Numbered from the stretch's first letter, positions 9,207 through 17,980 are shown. The stretch is DNA of 64,000 nucleotides from Microbulbifer salipaludis (GCF_017303155.1 NZ_JAEKJR010000002.1:1860001-1924000), one strand, 5' to 3'. The notes: a model not told the origin generated them from the letters alone. Numbers and translations: made by a program.

Positions 9207-9390
9207 GGTCTTCTCCCATCTGGCGGCCCCGAAAGAGGCTTAGATGATTTAGGAATAACTTAATAACTGAGAGAAATATAACTTCCATTACTATACTTTT
9301 CAATATAATATTTTTCCCGAAACTGTTAGCGCGCCAGCGGGTCACCATCCGGAGCCCCGTCCACGCTCAAGAGATCGCTCAAAGACCACC
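9207..9390. promoter_or_regulatory. Divergent control region of the sulfur module, with palindrome at 9302-9312
   Basis: This 184-nt intergenic region is strikingly AT-rich around 9250-9320 in a GC-rich neighbourhood. It holds TATAAT at 9304-9309 (rightward -10) embedded in a perfect interrupted palindrome AATAT-A-ATATT at 9302-9312. BigR/SqrR repressors bind AT-rich palindromes overlapping promoters, so this is the natural operator candidate for control of both operons by the ArsR gene at 9391. The -35 element is poor by eye. Confidence 0.5.
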
Positions 9391-9705
9391 ATGCCCGACA
9401 CCAGTGACATCCAGCTCGACAAAATGCGTGCCGCCGCGGGAGAGGCTTCCCTGCTGTTGCGCTCACTGGGAAACCAGGATCGCCTGCTGCTGCTGTGTCA
9501 GCTAAGCCAGGAAGAATTGTGTGTCAGCGAAATTGAAGAACGACTGGATATTCGCCAGCCAAGCCTTTCGCAACAGCTGGGCGTACTGCGCCGGGAAGGC
9601 CTGGTCACCACCCGCAAGGCGGGCAAGCGGGTCTACTACCAGGTAGCTGACCCGAAAGTCCTGGCCCTGCTAAACACTTTGTATCAACTGTATTGCGCGG
9701 AGTAA
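9391..9705 (+). CDS. bigR: BigR/SqrR-type ArsR family repressor
   Basis: A 104-residue winged-helix regulator. The HTH region is about 45-75 (SEIEERLDIRQPSLSQQLGV) and the wing follows (TTRKAGKRVYYQV). Cysteines are at 36 (LLLCQL), 44 and 102 (LYC near the end). Cys36 and Cys102 fall where BigR and SqrR keep the two cysteines that form a disulfide or polysulfide bridge to release DNA in response to reactive sulfur species; Cys44 is extra. It is divergent from the persulfide-dioxygenase-like operon and 9 nt upstream of pmpA. Predicted role: derepress both operons under sulfide or persulfide stress. Classical metal-sensing ArsR motifs (ELCVCDL) are not intact. Confidence 0.85.
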   Translation: MPDTSDIQLDKMRAAAGEASLLLRSLGNQDRLLLLCQLSQEELCVSEIEERLDIRQPSLSQQLGVLRREGLVTTRKAGKRVYYQVADPKVLALLNTLYQLYCAE

Positions 9706-9714
9706 CTCACCACC

Positions 9715-10149
9715 ATGAACATTGACTGGAACGCATTTACCCCACTGACCGCCCTCGCCGGCGGCGTGCTTATCGGGCTTGCCAGCGCCTGGCTCATCCT
9801 GATGAATGGCCGAATTGCCGGCATTTCCGGCATTCTCGGCGGCCTGCTGAACAACGAACGCGGCAACCGCGGCTGGCAACTTGCCTTTATGCTCGGGCTG
9901 CTCGCGGGTCCCGCCATCTGGGCCCTGTTCCACGCCCTTCCCTCCATCGAAATCAACGCCAGCTACCCGGTGCTCATCGCCGCCGGCCTGTTGGTGGGCA
10001 TTGGCACCCGCTACGCCGCGGGCTGCACCAGCGGCCACGGCGTCTGCGGGCTGTCCCGCTTGTCGCCGCGGTCACTGGCCGCCACCCTGACCTTTATGTT
10101 TGGTGGTTTTGCCACTGTGTACGTTGTCCGTCATTTGCTGGGGGCCTGA
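9715..10149 (+). CDS. pmpA: YeeE/YedE family membrane protein PmpA
   Basis: A 144-residue inner-membrane protein with about four hydrophobic helices. It carries the family motif [15 protein letters not shown] with Cys104 and Cys111. YeeE relatives conduct thiosulfate through a path lined by conserved cysteines; in split systems PmpA and PmpB each supply half of the fold. Translation starts 9 nt after the ArsR gene and its stop lies 4 nt before pmpB, so the genes are co-transcribed. Expected role: movement of thiosulfate or a related sulfur species across the inner membrane (family inference). Confidence 0.88.
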   Translation: MNIDWNAFTPLTALAGGVLIGLASAWLILMNGRIAGISGILGGLLNNERGNRGWQLAFMLGLLAGPAIWALFHALPSIEINASYPVLIAAGLLVGIGTRYAAGCTSGHGVCGLSRLSPRSLAATLTFMFGGFATVYVVRHLLGA

Positions 10150-10153
10150 AGCC

Positions 10154-10576
10154 ATGAATAAAGTCACCATCTCCGCCTTCGTATCCGGCTTGATTTTCAG
10201 CTTTGGCCTGCTGCTCTCCGGCATGGCCAATCCGGAGAAAGTCCTCGGCTTTCTCGACCTGTTTGGCGCCTGGGATCCCTCCCTGGCGCTGGTAATGGGC
10301 GGCGCTATCGCTGTGGGCCTGCCCGCCTTCCTGATCGCCCAAAAGCGAACCAACGCGATTTTGGGTGAGCCGATGCACCTGCCCGCTAACCGCAAGCTGG
10401 ACAAGCGCCTGCTACTGGGCAGCCTGGCGTTCGGTGTTGGCTGGGGACTGGCAGGTTTTTGCCCGGGCCCGGGCATTGTTGCCTCTGGAGCGCTCGAGCC
10501 TGGCGCCCTGGTATTCGTGCTGGCCATGGTGAGCGGGATGCTGGTATTCCGACAGCTCGAACGTCGCACCCGCTGA
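10154..10576 (+). CDS. pmpB: YeeE/YedE family membrane protein PmpB
   Basis: A 140-residue partner of PmpA with about four hydrophobic helices and the second YeeE-type cysteine motif GFCPGPGIVASG (Cys103). The start is the ATG 4 nt after the pmpA stop; the open frame extends upstream inside pmpA but is not used. Split PmpA/PmpB pairs next to BigR-type regulators are a recurring arrangement in sulfur-stress operons. Substrate specificity cannot be read from sequence. Confidence 0.87.
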   Translation: MNKVTISAFVSGLIFSFGLLLSGMANPEKVLGFLDLFGAWDPSLALVMGGAIAVGLPAFLIAQKRTNAILGEPMHLPANRKLDKRLLLGSLAFGVGWGLAGFCPGPGIVASGALEPGALVFVLAMVSGMLVFRQLERRTR

Positions 10577-10681
10577 ACCCCACATCCGCCAAACCCTGGA
10601 AGCGGGGCCAAACTGGCCCTGCGCCCGCAGCAGCAGCTATCCTGATGGAATCCATCAGGCCTCTGGACCACTACTGCATAC

Positions 10682-12418
10682 GTGAAGCGGGCATACCGAC
10701 TGATACCCAACTGGCTGAGAAACTACCGCCGCCGGTGGCTGGCTTCTGACCTCACCGCGGCGCTGGTTTCCGGCATGTTGCTGGTGCCTCAGGGGCTGGC
10801 CTACGCACTGCTGGCCGGCCTTCCCCCTCATGTGGGGCTCTACGCCAGCCTGGTCCCACTGATCGCCTACGCTGCCTTTGGCAGCAGCAGCGCCATGTCC
10901 GTCGGCCCCGCTGCTGTCCTCTCCTTGATGACGGTCTCCGCCCTGAGCCCCCTGGCCGCCGCCGGCAGCCCGGAATACATCGGCGCCGCAATCGTGCTGA
11001 CACTCCTGAGCGGCCTGTTCCTGTTCACCATGGGGCTGTTCAAGCTCGGTACCCTGGCGAATCTGCTCAGCCATCCGGTAATCAGCGGATTTGTGTCCGG
11101 TGCCGCCGCACTGATTATTGTGGGCCAGCTCCCCGCACTGCTGGGCATAAAAGCAGACGGCGAAACCGCGTCCATAAAGCTGTTTCATATCCTGGAACAC
11201 CTGCCCGATGCCCACCTGATCACCATGGCGTTCGGAGTGACCACGGCGGTGGTGCTGATCTTCAGCCGGCTGTGGCTACCCATGCTGCTGTTTCGCCTCG
11301 GCGCCCCCAAACAATTCGCGCGCCTGGCGGCGCGGTTGATGCCAATGCTGCTGGTCCTGTGTGCCATCGGATTGGTGCACTGGCTGAAACTCGGGGACAA
11401 GCTGGATATTGTGGGCGATATTCCAGCCGGGCTACCGGAGATGGCGCTGCCCGACTGGGACGGCAACCTGGTGTACCGGCTATTGCTGCCGGCCCTGATT
11501 ATTTCCCTGCTGACCTTTGTGGAAAGTCTTTCCATCGCCCAGGCACTGGCCGCACGGCGAGGGGAACGCCTCAACGCAGACGGAGAACTCCTCGGGCTTG
11601 GCGCCGCCAACATCACCAGCAGCCTCTCCGGTGGACTGCCGGTGGCGGGCAGTTTTTCGCGCACCGCCGTCAATGCCGAAGCGGGCGCGGTCTCGCCATT
11701 GGCCGGCGTACTCGCGGCACTCATGATGGTACCGGTACTGCTGTACCTCACCGGCCTGTTCAGCGAGCTGCCACTCACCGTGCTTGCGGGCATCATCATT
11801 GTCGCCGCTGCAAGCCTGTTTGATTTTCGCGGTTTCATTCACAACTGGCGCTATGACCGCACCGATGGTATCGCCATGTTATGCACCTTTATCGGTGTGC
11901 TGCTGTTTGGTGTCGAAGTGGGTATTGCGCTGGGTATCGGCCTCTCGTTTGCCACCCTGATCTGGCGAAGCAGCCGGCCACATATCGCGGTCGTGGGGCG
12001 GATGCCCGGCACGGAGCAGTTCCGCAATGTGCTGCGGTACGATGTAGAAACCCACAAGGACATTCTTTTCCTGCGTATCGACGAGAGCCTGTTCTTCAGC
12101 AATATCAGTGCCGTGGAAGACCGGCTGCTCAGCGAACTGAAACGCCACCCGGATACCCGCGACCTGGTGTTGATCCTGTCTTCGGTGAGCCGCATAGACG
12201 GCACCGCACTGGAGCGCCTGCATCAGATCAACAAGGACCTTCGCAGTCGCAGCATTCGCCTGCACCTTTCCGAAGTAAAGGGACCGGTACTGGATCGCCT
12301 GAGCCGCTCCAAACTGCTGGAAAAACTCACCGGTCGTATTTTCCTGTCGTCCTACATCGCAGAGCTGGCGCTGCGCCACGGCAACGAAGCACCTCCTGCC
12401 GAGGAGGAGCCCGCATAA
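10682..12418 (+). CDS. SulP family anion transporter with STAS domain (copy 2)
   Basis: A 578-residue SulP/SLC26-type permease. The transporter domain occupies about 15-430 (LVPQGLAYALLAGLP, VGLYASLVPL, LSHPVISGF) and the STAS domain about 460-570 (LHLSEVKGPVLDRL). Start codon is GTG with no strong Shine-Dalgarno in front; the nearest ATG upstream (10645) is out of frame. It lies 105 nt after pmpB with no terminator seen between, so it probably belongs to the rightward operon. Long identical stretches with the SulP at 6118 show the two are paralogues placed on the outer flanks of the module in opposite orientation. Confidence 0.9.
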   Translation: MKRAYRLIPNWLRNYRRRWLASDLTAALVSGMLLVPQGLAYALLAGLPPHVGLYASLVPLIAYAAFGSSSAMSVGPAAVLSLMTVSALSPLAAAGSPEYIGAAIVLTLLSGLFLFTMGLFKLGTLANLLSHPVISGFVSGAAALIIVGQLPALLGIKADGETASIKLFHILEHLPDAHLITMAFGVTTAVVLIFSRLWLPMLLFRLGAPKQFARLAARLMPMLLVLCAIGLVHWLKLGDKLDIVGDIPAGLPEMALPDWDGNLVYRLLLPALIISLLTFVESLSIAQALAARRGERLNADGELLGLGAANITSSLSGGLPVAGSFSRTAVNAEAGAVSPLAGVLAALMMVPVLLYLTGLFSELPLTVLAGIIIVAAASLFDFRGFIHNWRYDRTDGIAMLCTFIGVLLFGVEVGIALGIGLSFATLIWRSSRPHIAVVGRMPGTEQFRNVLRYDVETHKDILFLRIDESLFFSNISAVEDRLLSELKRHPDTRDLVLILSSVSRIDGTALERLHQINKDLRSRSIRLHLSEVKGPVLDRLSRSKLLEKLTGRIFLSSYIAELALRHGNEAPPAEEEPA

Positions 12419-12442
12419 AGCCCTGTACCGCCACGACCAACA

Positions 12443-12458
12443 CTGGCAATATATACAG
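12443..12458. promoter_or_regulatory. LexA-type SOS box upstream of the helicase
   Basis: CTG-N10-CAG with an AT-rich core (CTGGCAATATATACAG), extended symmetrically by AACA and TGTT (AACACTG at 12439-12445, CAGTGTT at 12456-12462). The right half matches the LexA consensus TATATACAG exactly; the left half is weaker. It ends 37 nt before the helicase start codon, where LexA would block the promoter. Confidence 0.65.
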
Positions 12459-12495
12459 TGTTTTAGTGTTTGCAGCTACGCGGTACAGGAACCCC

Positions 12496-14769
12496 ATGTC
12501 AGGTGACACCTCCCAGCCCCCGGAAACGCTCACGGAAGAGCAGCAGGCCATCGCCAACCATTCCGGCGGGCATGCCAAAATCATTGCCGTTGCCGGTTCC
12601 GGAAAAACCACGGCCCTGCTCTACTACATCAAAAACCGACTGACAGCCGGCGTGGCCCCCGGGCGCATGCTGGTACTGATGTACAACCGCAACGCGCGAG
12701 AAGATTTTGCCCAACGCTTGGCAAATCTTTGCGGCACTTCCGTTCCCCCGGTCAACACCTTCCATAGCCTCGGTTTCAGAATTTATCAGCGCCTGATCGC
12801 TCGCGGCCAGATTGAACACACCAATCTCAACCCGCTGCCGCAATCTGTGGTCCAGCTGCAGATCTGGAAAGCCATTGAGGCTTGTGCGCCACCGGCAGAA
12901 ATTGAAGACATTCGCGCGCGCAAACAGTCAGAAACCGAGGCCGCCGAGTTTTTTATCGATTACACAAAGACCGTACTCAGCGGCGACCTGAGCGCGTTCC
13001 AGCGCCTCAAACTCGGCGATGAGTACCTGTATTTCCTGAAGGTATTTCGCCATTTTGAAAACTGGCGACGAGAACAGAACGCGGTGACCTATGCGGACCT
13101 GATTTATGACCCGGTCATGCTGTTTAGCCAGCAACCGGAAATCGCAGAGCAGTATGGCGGGTTTTACGAGGATATCCTGGTGGACGAGTATCAGGACATC
13201 AACGAAATCCAACACTACCTGCTACGTGTTTTACATGGCAAATCCGGCAACGTCATTGCCATCGGCGACCCGGATCAAACCATTTATGAGTGGCGCGGGT
13301 CGCGCCCAGAATTCCTATTGCGGTTGTTCGATGGGGATTTCCCGCCGTCGAATGTTTATCAGCTGAGCCGCACCTTTCGCTACGGCCACAGCCTGTCGCT
13401 GGCGGCCAACCACTTCATTCACAATAACCGTGAGCGCGCAGATATTTTCTGCGTATCCGGTAACCCCCACGCCGAAACCCAATTGCAACAGGTGCATACG
13501 GAAAATGAGGGCAAGTGGCTGGTGGAACACCTGCGCCGCTGCCAACAACAGGGTACTTCGCTTGCCACCATAGCAATACTGGTGCGGCTCTGGTCCGTGG
13601 CCGCGCCGCTGGAACTCGCCCTGTTGGCCAACAACATTCCCTATCGCTCCGGCAACCGCAATACGGTACTGTCACGACGCGAGCTGCGCCCCCTGTTCTG
13701 GAGCCTGAATATCGCCGCCGGCCGATTTGCCGAGCAGACCAGCAAACGCCGCGCCCAGGGTCTCTACGAATGGATGACCGCACCGCACATCCGGATTCCC
13801 CGTGCGATTCTCGAGCCTATCTGTGAGCGCCTCGCCCACCATGAAAAAGGCTGGGGCAAGCAGCTGCTCAAGCTGATTCCGGAGTCCCTCAGCCAGCATC
13901 AGTGCAAGCGACTCAGGCAGCGCGCGGAACTGTTACAGCAAGTGGAAAAATGGCGCGGTCACGGCGGCGAACTGGTACGTCGACAACTGAGTGACCTGGA
14001 TTATCTGAGCGGAATCGGCGAAGACGCGTTCAATCGCCAGCAGGCAGAAGAAAAGCAGCAAACCATCCTGGCCTTCTGCCAGTACCTGGATCAGTTGCGC
14101 ATGCCTGCACGAGAAACACTGGAACATCTTCAGCAGCTCCAGCGCCAGCATCAACAGCAGCATGGTGGAGAAGACAGCCCGACCGCCGAGACAGCGGCAG
14201 ACGCCATTCAAATCACCACCATGCACCAGTCCAAGGGACTGGAATGGGATCAGGTGATCATTCCCTCGATGACCGTGCACAACATGCCTTACCAGCCCCA
14301 GCGGGACTTCTCCACCCCCGCATCCACGGAAAGTGAGCGCCGATTGATGTATGTGGCCATGACCCGTGCCAGAAAACAGCTCTACCTGCTGACACCCGCG
14401 CCGGAAACGAATGCACGCAATCCCCGCGAAGCCGATTCAGAGCAAAAGCCGTCGGTGTTTCTCGATGAAATGCACCTGCCACTCAGCAACCTGCTCGGAG
14501 AAACCTTACCCGCGCGCCCGCCCAATATTACGACCCCGGTTCCGGTAACCCGCCTCGCCCTCCGGTATCTGGCTGCCTGTGATTACAACCCCGAGATCAA
14601 TGCACCGCGCGCCGCACTGCGCAAACCGCAGCTCGGGGAAAGTATCCAACACCAGAAGCTGGGCTACGGCAGGGTGACCAGGTGGGAAGATTCGAAAGTG
14701 GAAATATTGTTCAGCGATCGCAAGACACGCCGCTTTGAGTGGGAAAAGCTTTCACAATTTCTGATGTAA
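12496..14769 (+). CDS. UvrD/Rep-family superfamily 1 DNA helicase
   Basis: A 757-residue SF1A helicase. Motifs in order: Walker A AVAGSGKTT (31-39), motif II VDEYQD (about 229-234), motif III GDPDQTIYEWRG (about 254-265), LSRTFRYG, motif V TTMHQSKGLEW (about 573-583) and motif VI YVAMTRAR (about 618-625). A C-terminal Tudor-like segment (about 714-757, HQKLGYGRVTRW) resembles that of PcrA/UvrD. It translocates 3-prime to 5-prime on single-stranded DNA in repair (family knowledge). Start taken at the ATG behind the SOS box; the open frame runs 205 codons further upstream but overlaps the SulP gene. It differs from canonical UvrD, so no gene symbol is given. Confidence 0.88.
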   Translation: MSGDTSQPPETLTEEQQAIANHSGGHAKIIAVAGSGKTTALLYYIKNRLTAGVAPGRMLVLMYNRNAREDFAQRLANLCGTSVPPVNTFHSLGFRIYQRLIARGQIEHTNLNPLPQSVVQLQIWKAIEACAPPAEIEDIRARKQSETEAAEFFIDYTKTVLSGDLSAFQRLKLGDEYLYFLKVFRHFENWRREQNAVTYADLIYDPVMLFSQQPEIAEQYGGFYEDILVDEYQDINEIQHYLLRVLHGKSGNVIAIGDPDQTIYEWRGSRPEFLLRLFDGDFPPSNVYQLSRTFRYGHSLSLAANHFIHNNRERADIFCVSGNPHAETQLQQVHTENEGKWLVEHLRRCQQQGTSLATIAILVRLWSVAAPLELALLANNIPYRSGNRNTVLSRRELRPLFWSLNIAAGRFAEQTSKRRAQGLYEWMTAPHIRIPRAILEPICERLAHHEKGWGKQLLKLIPESLSQHQCKRLRQRAELLQQVEKWRGHGGELVRRQLSDLDYLSGIGEDAFNRQQAEEKQQTILAFCQYLDQLRMPARETLEHLQQLQRQHQQQHGGEDSPTAETAADAIQITTMHQSKGLEWDQVIIPSMTVHNMPYQPQRDFSTPASTESERRLMYVAMTRARKQLYLLTPAPETNARNPREADSEQKPSVFLDEMHLPLSNLLGETLPARPPNITTPVPVTRLALRYLAACDYNPEINAPRAALRKPQLGESIQHQKLGYGRVTRWEDSKVEILFSDRKTRRFEWEKLSQFLM

Positions 14770-14779
14770 CAGGGGGAAT

Positions 14780-15478
14780 TCACTCCCCCCCGGAGCCCTG
14801 CGCAAACTGCTGGCTAACATTGAAAAACAGCGGGTACTCTTCACCGGACTCCGGATCACGCACCTGCATTTTGTCGTAGATGCCCTGCTTGTCATACACG
14901 ATCGACTGATCCAGAACCTGCAGGCCTTTCAAGCGCACAAAACCCCGCAGCTCCGATGTGCTGATGGTGAAAAACGCACTTTCCTGAGATTTGCCATCGC
15001 CACTGTTTTCGATGGAAGTCATCAGACCCTCCACCATGTAGCGGTGCTGATCTTCCCGTTCAAACTCGCCCGCCTGCCCACTGCACACTACACCAATCAT
15101 GTGCGCTTCCAGGCTCATGTAGTTGTGTTTCAACACCTTGTCGACATTGCGCAGACATTCCTGAAAATCCGCGCGCTCCACCGATCCGTATGCCTCGGGA
15201 AGCCCATCCAGCTTCATTCCCCCGTAAGGGTTGTACTCGGATGACTCCGCATAGGCCCGGCGCAGCCGATCAAAATCCAGGGTGAAACTCAGCTGATAGG
15301 CCTCTGCCAGCAACTGGCGGTATTCACTCTGATTTTGCTGACGCAACGCCGGCTCGTCGGCAGACTCCTGCACGCCCGATGTGCCACAGGCTGTAAGAAG
15401 CACAGCGAGGCTCGCCACCAGGCCGCGCAAGGCAAGACTGCGAAAGTTCAATGAGTGATCACGAGGGTGTATTGCCAT
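14780..15478 (-). CDS. DUF4919 family lipoprotein
   Basis: A 232-residue predicted outer-membrane lipoprotein: hydrophobic segment about 16-28 then lipobox LTAC with Cys31. The rest matches DUF4919 in style: SSEYNPYGG, GSVERADFQECLRNVDKVL, LEAHMIGVVC and SGDGKSQESAFFTI. The family has no known activity. Its first 20 nt overlap the 3-prime end of the patatin gene upstream, which indicates translational coupling. It converges with the helicase gene (10 nt between stops). Confidence 0.8.
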   Translation of the reverse strand: MAIHPRDHSLNFRSLALRGLVASLAVLLTACGTSGVQESADEPALRQQNQSEYRQLLAEAYQLSFTLDFDRLRRAYAESSEYNPYGGMKLDGLPEAYGSVERADFQECLRNVDKVLKHNYMSLEAHMIGVVCSGQAGEFEREDQHRYMVEGLMTSIENSGDGKSQESAFFTISTSELRGFVRLKGLQVLDQSIVYDKQGIYDKMQVRDPESGEEYPLFFNVSQQFAQGSGGE

Positions 15479-16721
15479 GACTTGCTTCCGTTGTGGGTTT
15501 TACCCGCTTTCCAAAAAGGCCCTTCGGCTGGGACTCAACCAACTGCGTCCGCGGGCGAAGGAAATCGCGCAGTTTTTCCTGCTCCCACATCGCGTCTTGG
15601 TATCCCAGCTCCATTAACTCGCCCAGATAGGGCTTTTCAAACAGGAGGTAGCTGGCGGCCGAGGCCCCACCCCCAGAAGTCGTTGCCCCGGTAGAGCGGA
15701 ATAACCAGCGCAGTGCCGGCGGCAGGTAGCGCACTTTGCGCCCGGCGATACGGTCCAGACTCTGACTGGGCTCAATCACCGCCGATTCCACCGCGCGCAG
15801 GGGCGCCAGGCCGGCCAATTCCTTTTCTTCCACCGAGTCGAGCAACAGATTGACCCGGTCCAGGTGCTCGAGATCCCCCTCCAGACTGTCAATAAATGCC
15901 GCATTGAACAGCTGCCCACCAATCTGCGCCAAGGAGGGCGAATGCCGGGCAACTTTCCGGCGCTTGCCCCAGTGCACCGGGGAGCGGTTATCCGAAACCC
16001 CCACCACAAACACCCGTGAGGCGCCGAGATGCAAGGCGGGGCTTATGGGCGCCAGTTGACGCACCGCACCATCGCCGAAATAGTCTTCGCCGATCTTTAC
16101 CGCCGGAAACAAAGTGGGGATTGCCGCCGACGCCATCAAGTGCTCCACGGTGAGCGCGGTGCGCTCCCCGCAGCGCCGGAAGCGCCGCCACTCGGTGACA
16201 TCCTCACCGCCCTGAAAAAAGCTGACCGACTCGCCCTCGCTGTACGACATGGCATTGACACTGACCGCGCGCAGGTGCCCTGCATCGATATTCCGCTGGA
16301 TGTTGGCAAAGGGGATCACCTCCTCCACCAGTGCGCGCAGTGGGCGATTGTCCAGCAATGCCAGGGGCTTGCGCCGTGCCACACCATGATTGAACAGGGA
16401 CCGTGAAATGGCCAAAAAGTTGCCGAGCAGGCTTCCCCAGTTACTGCGGTAGATATCGTCGACGGTGAGCCCCATCCAGAGGTCGTACAAGCGGGCTACG
16501 GCTTCCTTGAAGCTTCCGGGGTATGTCGCCAAAACCAGCGCATTAACCGCCCCCGCAGAGGTGCCACAAATGATCTTGAAGGGGTGCGACTCAGACTCCG
16601 GCGTTAATTCCGCCAAGGCCTTGAGCACGCCCACCTGATAGGCGGCGCGCGCGCCACCACCAGAAAGCACCAGTGCACCGGCATCGAGAATTGGGGGAGG
16701 TGGCGGGGTGTTGACCGACAA
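15459..16721 (-). CDS. Patatin-like phospholipase
   Basis: A 420-residue acyl hydrolase of the patatin/RssA class. The oxyanion loop is GGGARAAYQVG (21-31), the nucleophile elbow GTSAG has Ser55, and the dyad aspartate is Asp217 in DGA. The C-terminal 130 residues (LFNAAFIDSLEGDLEHLDRVN) match the extended bacterial patatins. It is expected to deacylate phospholipids at the membrane face. The start read here is TTG with no clear ribosome site, so the true N-terminus may be a few codons later, but the GGGARA loop is close behind. Overlaps the DUF4919 lipoprotein gene by 20 nt. Confidence 0.88.
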   Translation of the reverse strand: MSVNTPPPPPILDAGALVLSGGGARAAYQVGVLKALAELTPESESHPFKIICGTSAGAVNALVLATYPGSFKEAVARLYDLWMGLTVDDIYRSNWGSLLGNFLAISRSLFNHGVARRKPLALLDNRPLRALVEEVIPFANIQRNIDAGHLRAVSVNAMSYSEGESVSFFQGGEDVTEWRRFRRCGERTALTVEHLMASAAIPTLFPAVKIGEDYFGDGAVRQLAPISPALHLGASRVFVVGVSDNRSPVHWGKRRKVARHSPSLAQIGGQLFNAAFIDSLEGDLEHLDRVNLLLDSVEEKELAGLAPLRAVESAVIEPSQSLDRIAGRKVRYLPPALRWLFRSTGATTSGGGASAASYLLFEKPYLGELMELGYQDAMWEQEKLRDFLRPRTQLVESQPKGLFGKRVKPTTEASHGNTPS

Positions 16722-16928
16722 AGTTTGCTACCAGATCGACAAAAACCGGGACATGATTTCGGAAACGCCCACTTTTCGAGCGACCTGTCCCATCAAAAAT
16801 TATTGTGGCTATTATGCCTACTCAACAGTCTAGGCCAGAATAGCAGGCAATATTACCCGTCGATACCGCCAGACGCAGATGCGGGCACAATCCTGAGCGC
16901 ACAAGAACACATTATGACCATAATGGCG

Positions 16929-17933
16929 TCACCGGGTCATATCGACTACATAGCGACCGATACCATGGCCGCGATGCAAGCGGGCGAGAAACTCCGGGGC
17001 CTGGTCGAGTGAGATGTCTTCGGCGATCTTTTCCAGCTGTTCACCGATGTACCAATCACCGGCAAGCTTGCCCCAAACCCCTGCTTTCTTCTGCAGTGGC
17101 AACTCCACACTGTCGACCCCAAGGAGACTAATTCCCCGCAGGATGAACGGAAACACGTTGGCCTGGAACTGCGCCCCCGACGCCATGCCACAGGCAGCGA
17201 CACCGCCGCCATACTTCAGGCACTTGATGACGTTGAACAGGGTCTCGCCACCCACCGTATCCACCGCCCAAGCCCACAGAGGCTTGGCGATCGCCTTGTC
17301 GGCAAATGGCGCCAGGGTTTCCCGGTCAAGGACTTTCCAGGCACCCAGACTGGTCAAAAATTCAGCGGATTCGAGTTTGCCGGTAACGGCGGCCACTTTG
17401 AACCCCAGCTTGCCCAGCAGCGCCACCGCAATCGAGCCCACGCCTCCGGTGGCGCCAGTCACCAGGACCTCGCCATCGGCCGGACGCGCACCGGCTTCGA
17501 GCAACTTTTCCACACACAGGGCCGCGGTGAGTCCGGCAGTCCCGAGTATCATGGCTTCCCGCGAACTGAGCCCATCTGGCCGTGGGGTCACCCACTCCCC
17601 GGGAACCGCAATCCGCTCGGCAAGCCCGCCGGCGGTATTCATTCCCAGGTCGTAGCCGGTCACAATCACCGGATCACCAACGGCAAAGGTATCACTCGCA
17701 TCGGCAATCACCGTACCCGCCGCATCGATACCCGGCGTATGCGGGTACTCGCGGGTAACCGCGCGGTTACCAAAGGCCGACAGGGCATCCTTGTAATTCA
17801 GCGATGAATGGGAAACGGCAATAGTGACCGGGTTCTCCGGCAAGCTGGATGGGTCGAGGTTGACGATTGCCTGGTCATATTTGCCCGCGGCGACTTCCTC
17901 AACGACCATGGCCCGGTAGGTGGTGTCAGACAT
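16929..17933 (-). CDS. acuI: Acrylyl-CoA reductase (AcuI/YhdH), MDR family
   Basis: A 334-residue zinc-independent medium-chain dehydrogenase/reductase. The YhdH/AcuI profile is clear: SHSSLNYKDALSAFGNRAV (about 41-59), PHTPGIDAAGTV, the NADPH site VTGATGGVGSIAVALLGKLG (about 158-177) and VAACGMASG. The enzyme reduces acrylyl-CoA to propionyl-CoA with NADPH, which in marine bacteria detoxifies acrylate from dimethylsulfoniopropionate. No other DMSP gene is adjacent, so a general detoxification role is as likely. The start ATG is 47 nt from the sohB end. Confidence 0.92.
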   Translation of the reverse strand: MSDTTYRAMVVEEVAAGKYDQAIVNLDPSSLPENPVTIAVSHSSLNYKDALSAFGNRAVTREYPHTPGIDAAGTVIADASDTFAVGDPVIVTGYDLGMNTAGGLAERIAVPGEWVTPRPDGLSSREAMILGTAGLTAALCVEKLLEAGARPADGEVLVTGATGGVGSIAVALLGKLGFKVAAVTGKLESAEFLTSLGAWKVLDRETLAPFADKAIAKPLWAWAVDTVGGETLFNVIKCLKYGGGVAACGMASGAQFQANVFPFILRGISLLGVDSVELPLQKKAGVWGKLAGDWYIGEQLEKIAEDISLDQAPEFLARLHRGHGIGRYVVDMTR

Positions 17934-17980
17934 AACTTTTCCGTAAGCGGATTCTGGTAATCAAACCGTGCGCGGCTATC

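Noticed and set aside
7968..9263. 431-codon plus-strand frame opposite the persulfide-dioxygenase-like and DUF442 genes
   Set aside because: It is a high-GC shadow. The minus strand carries complete catalytic motifs and ribosome sites; the plus frame shows no family signature.
11881..12495. Upstream 205 codons of the helicase frame
   Set aside because: They overlap the SulP coding sequence in another frame; the ATG at 12496 follows the SOS box and starts a standard helicase N-terminus.
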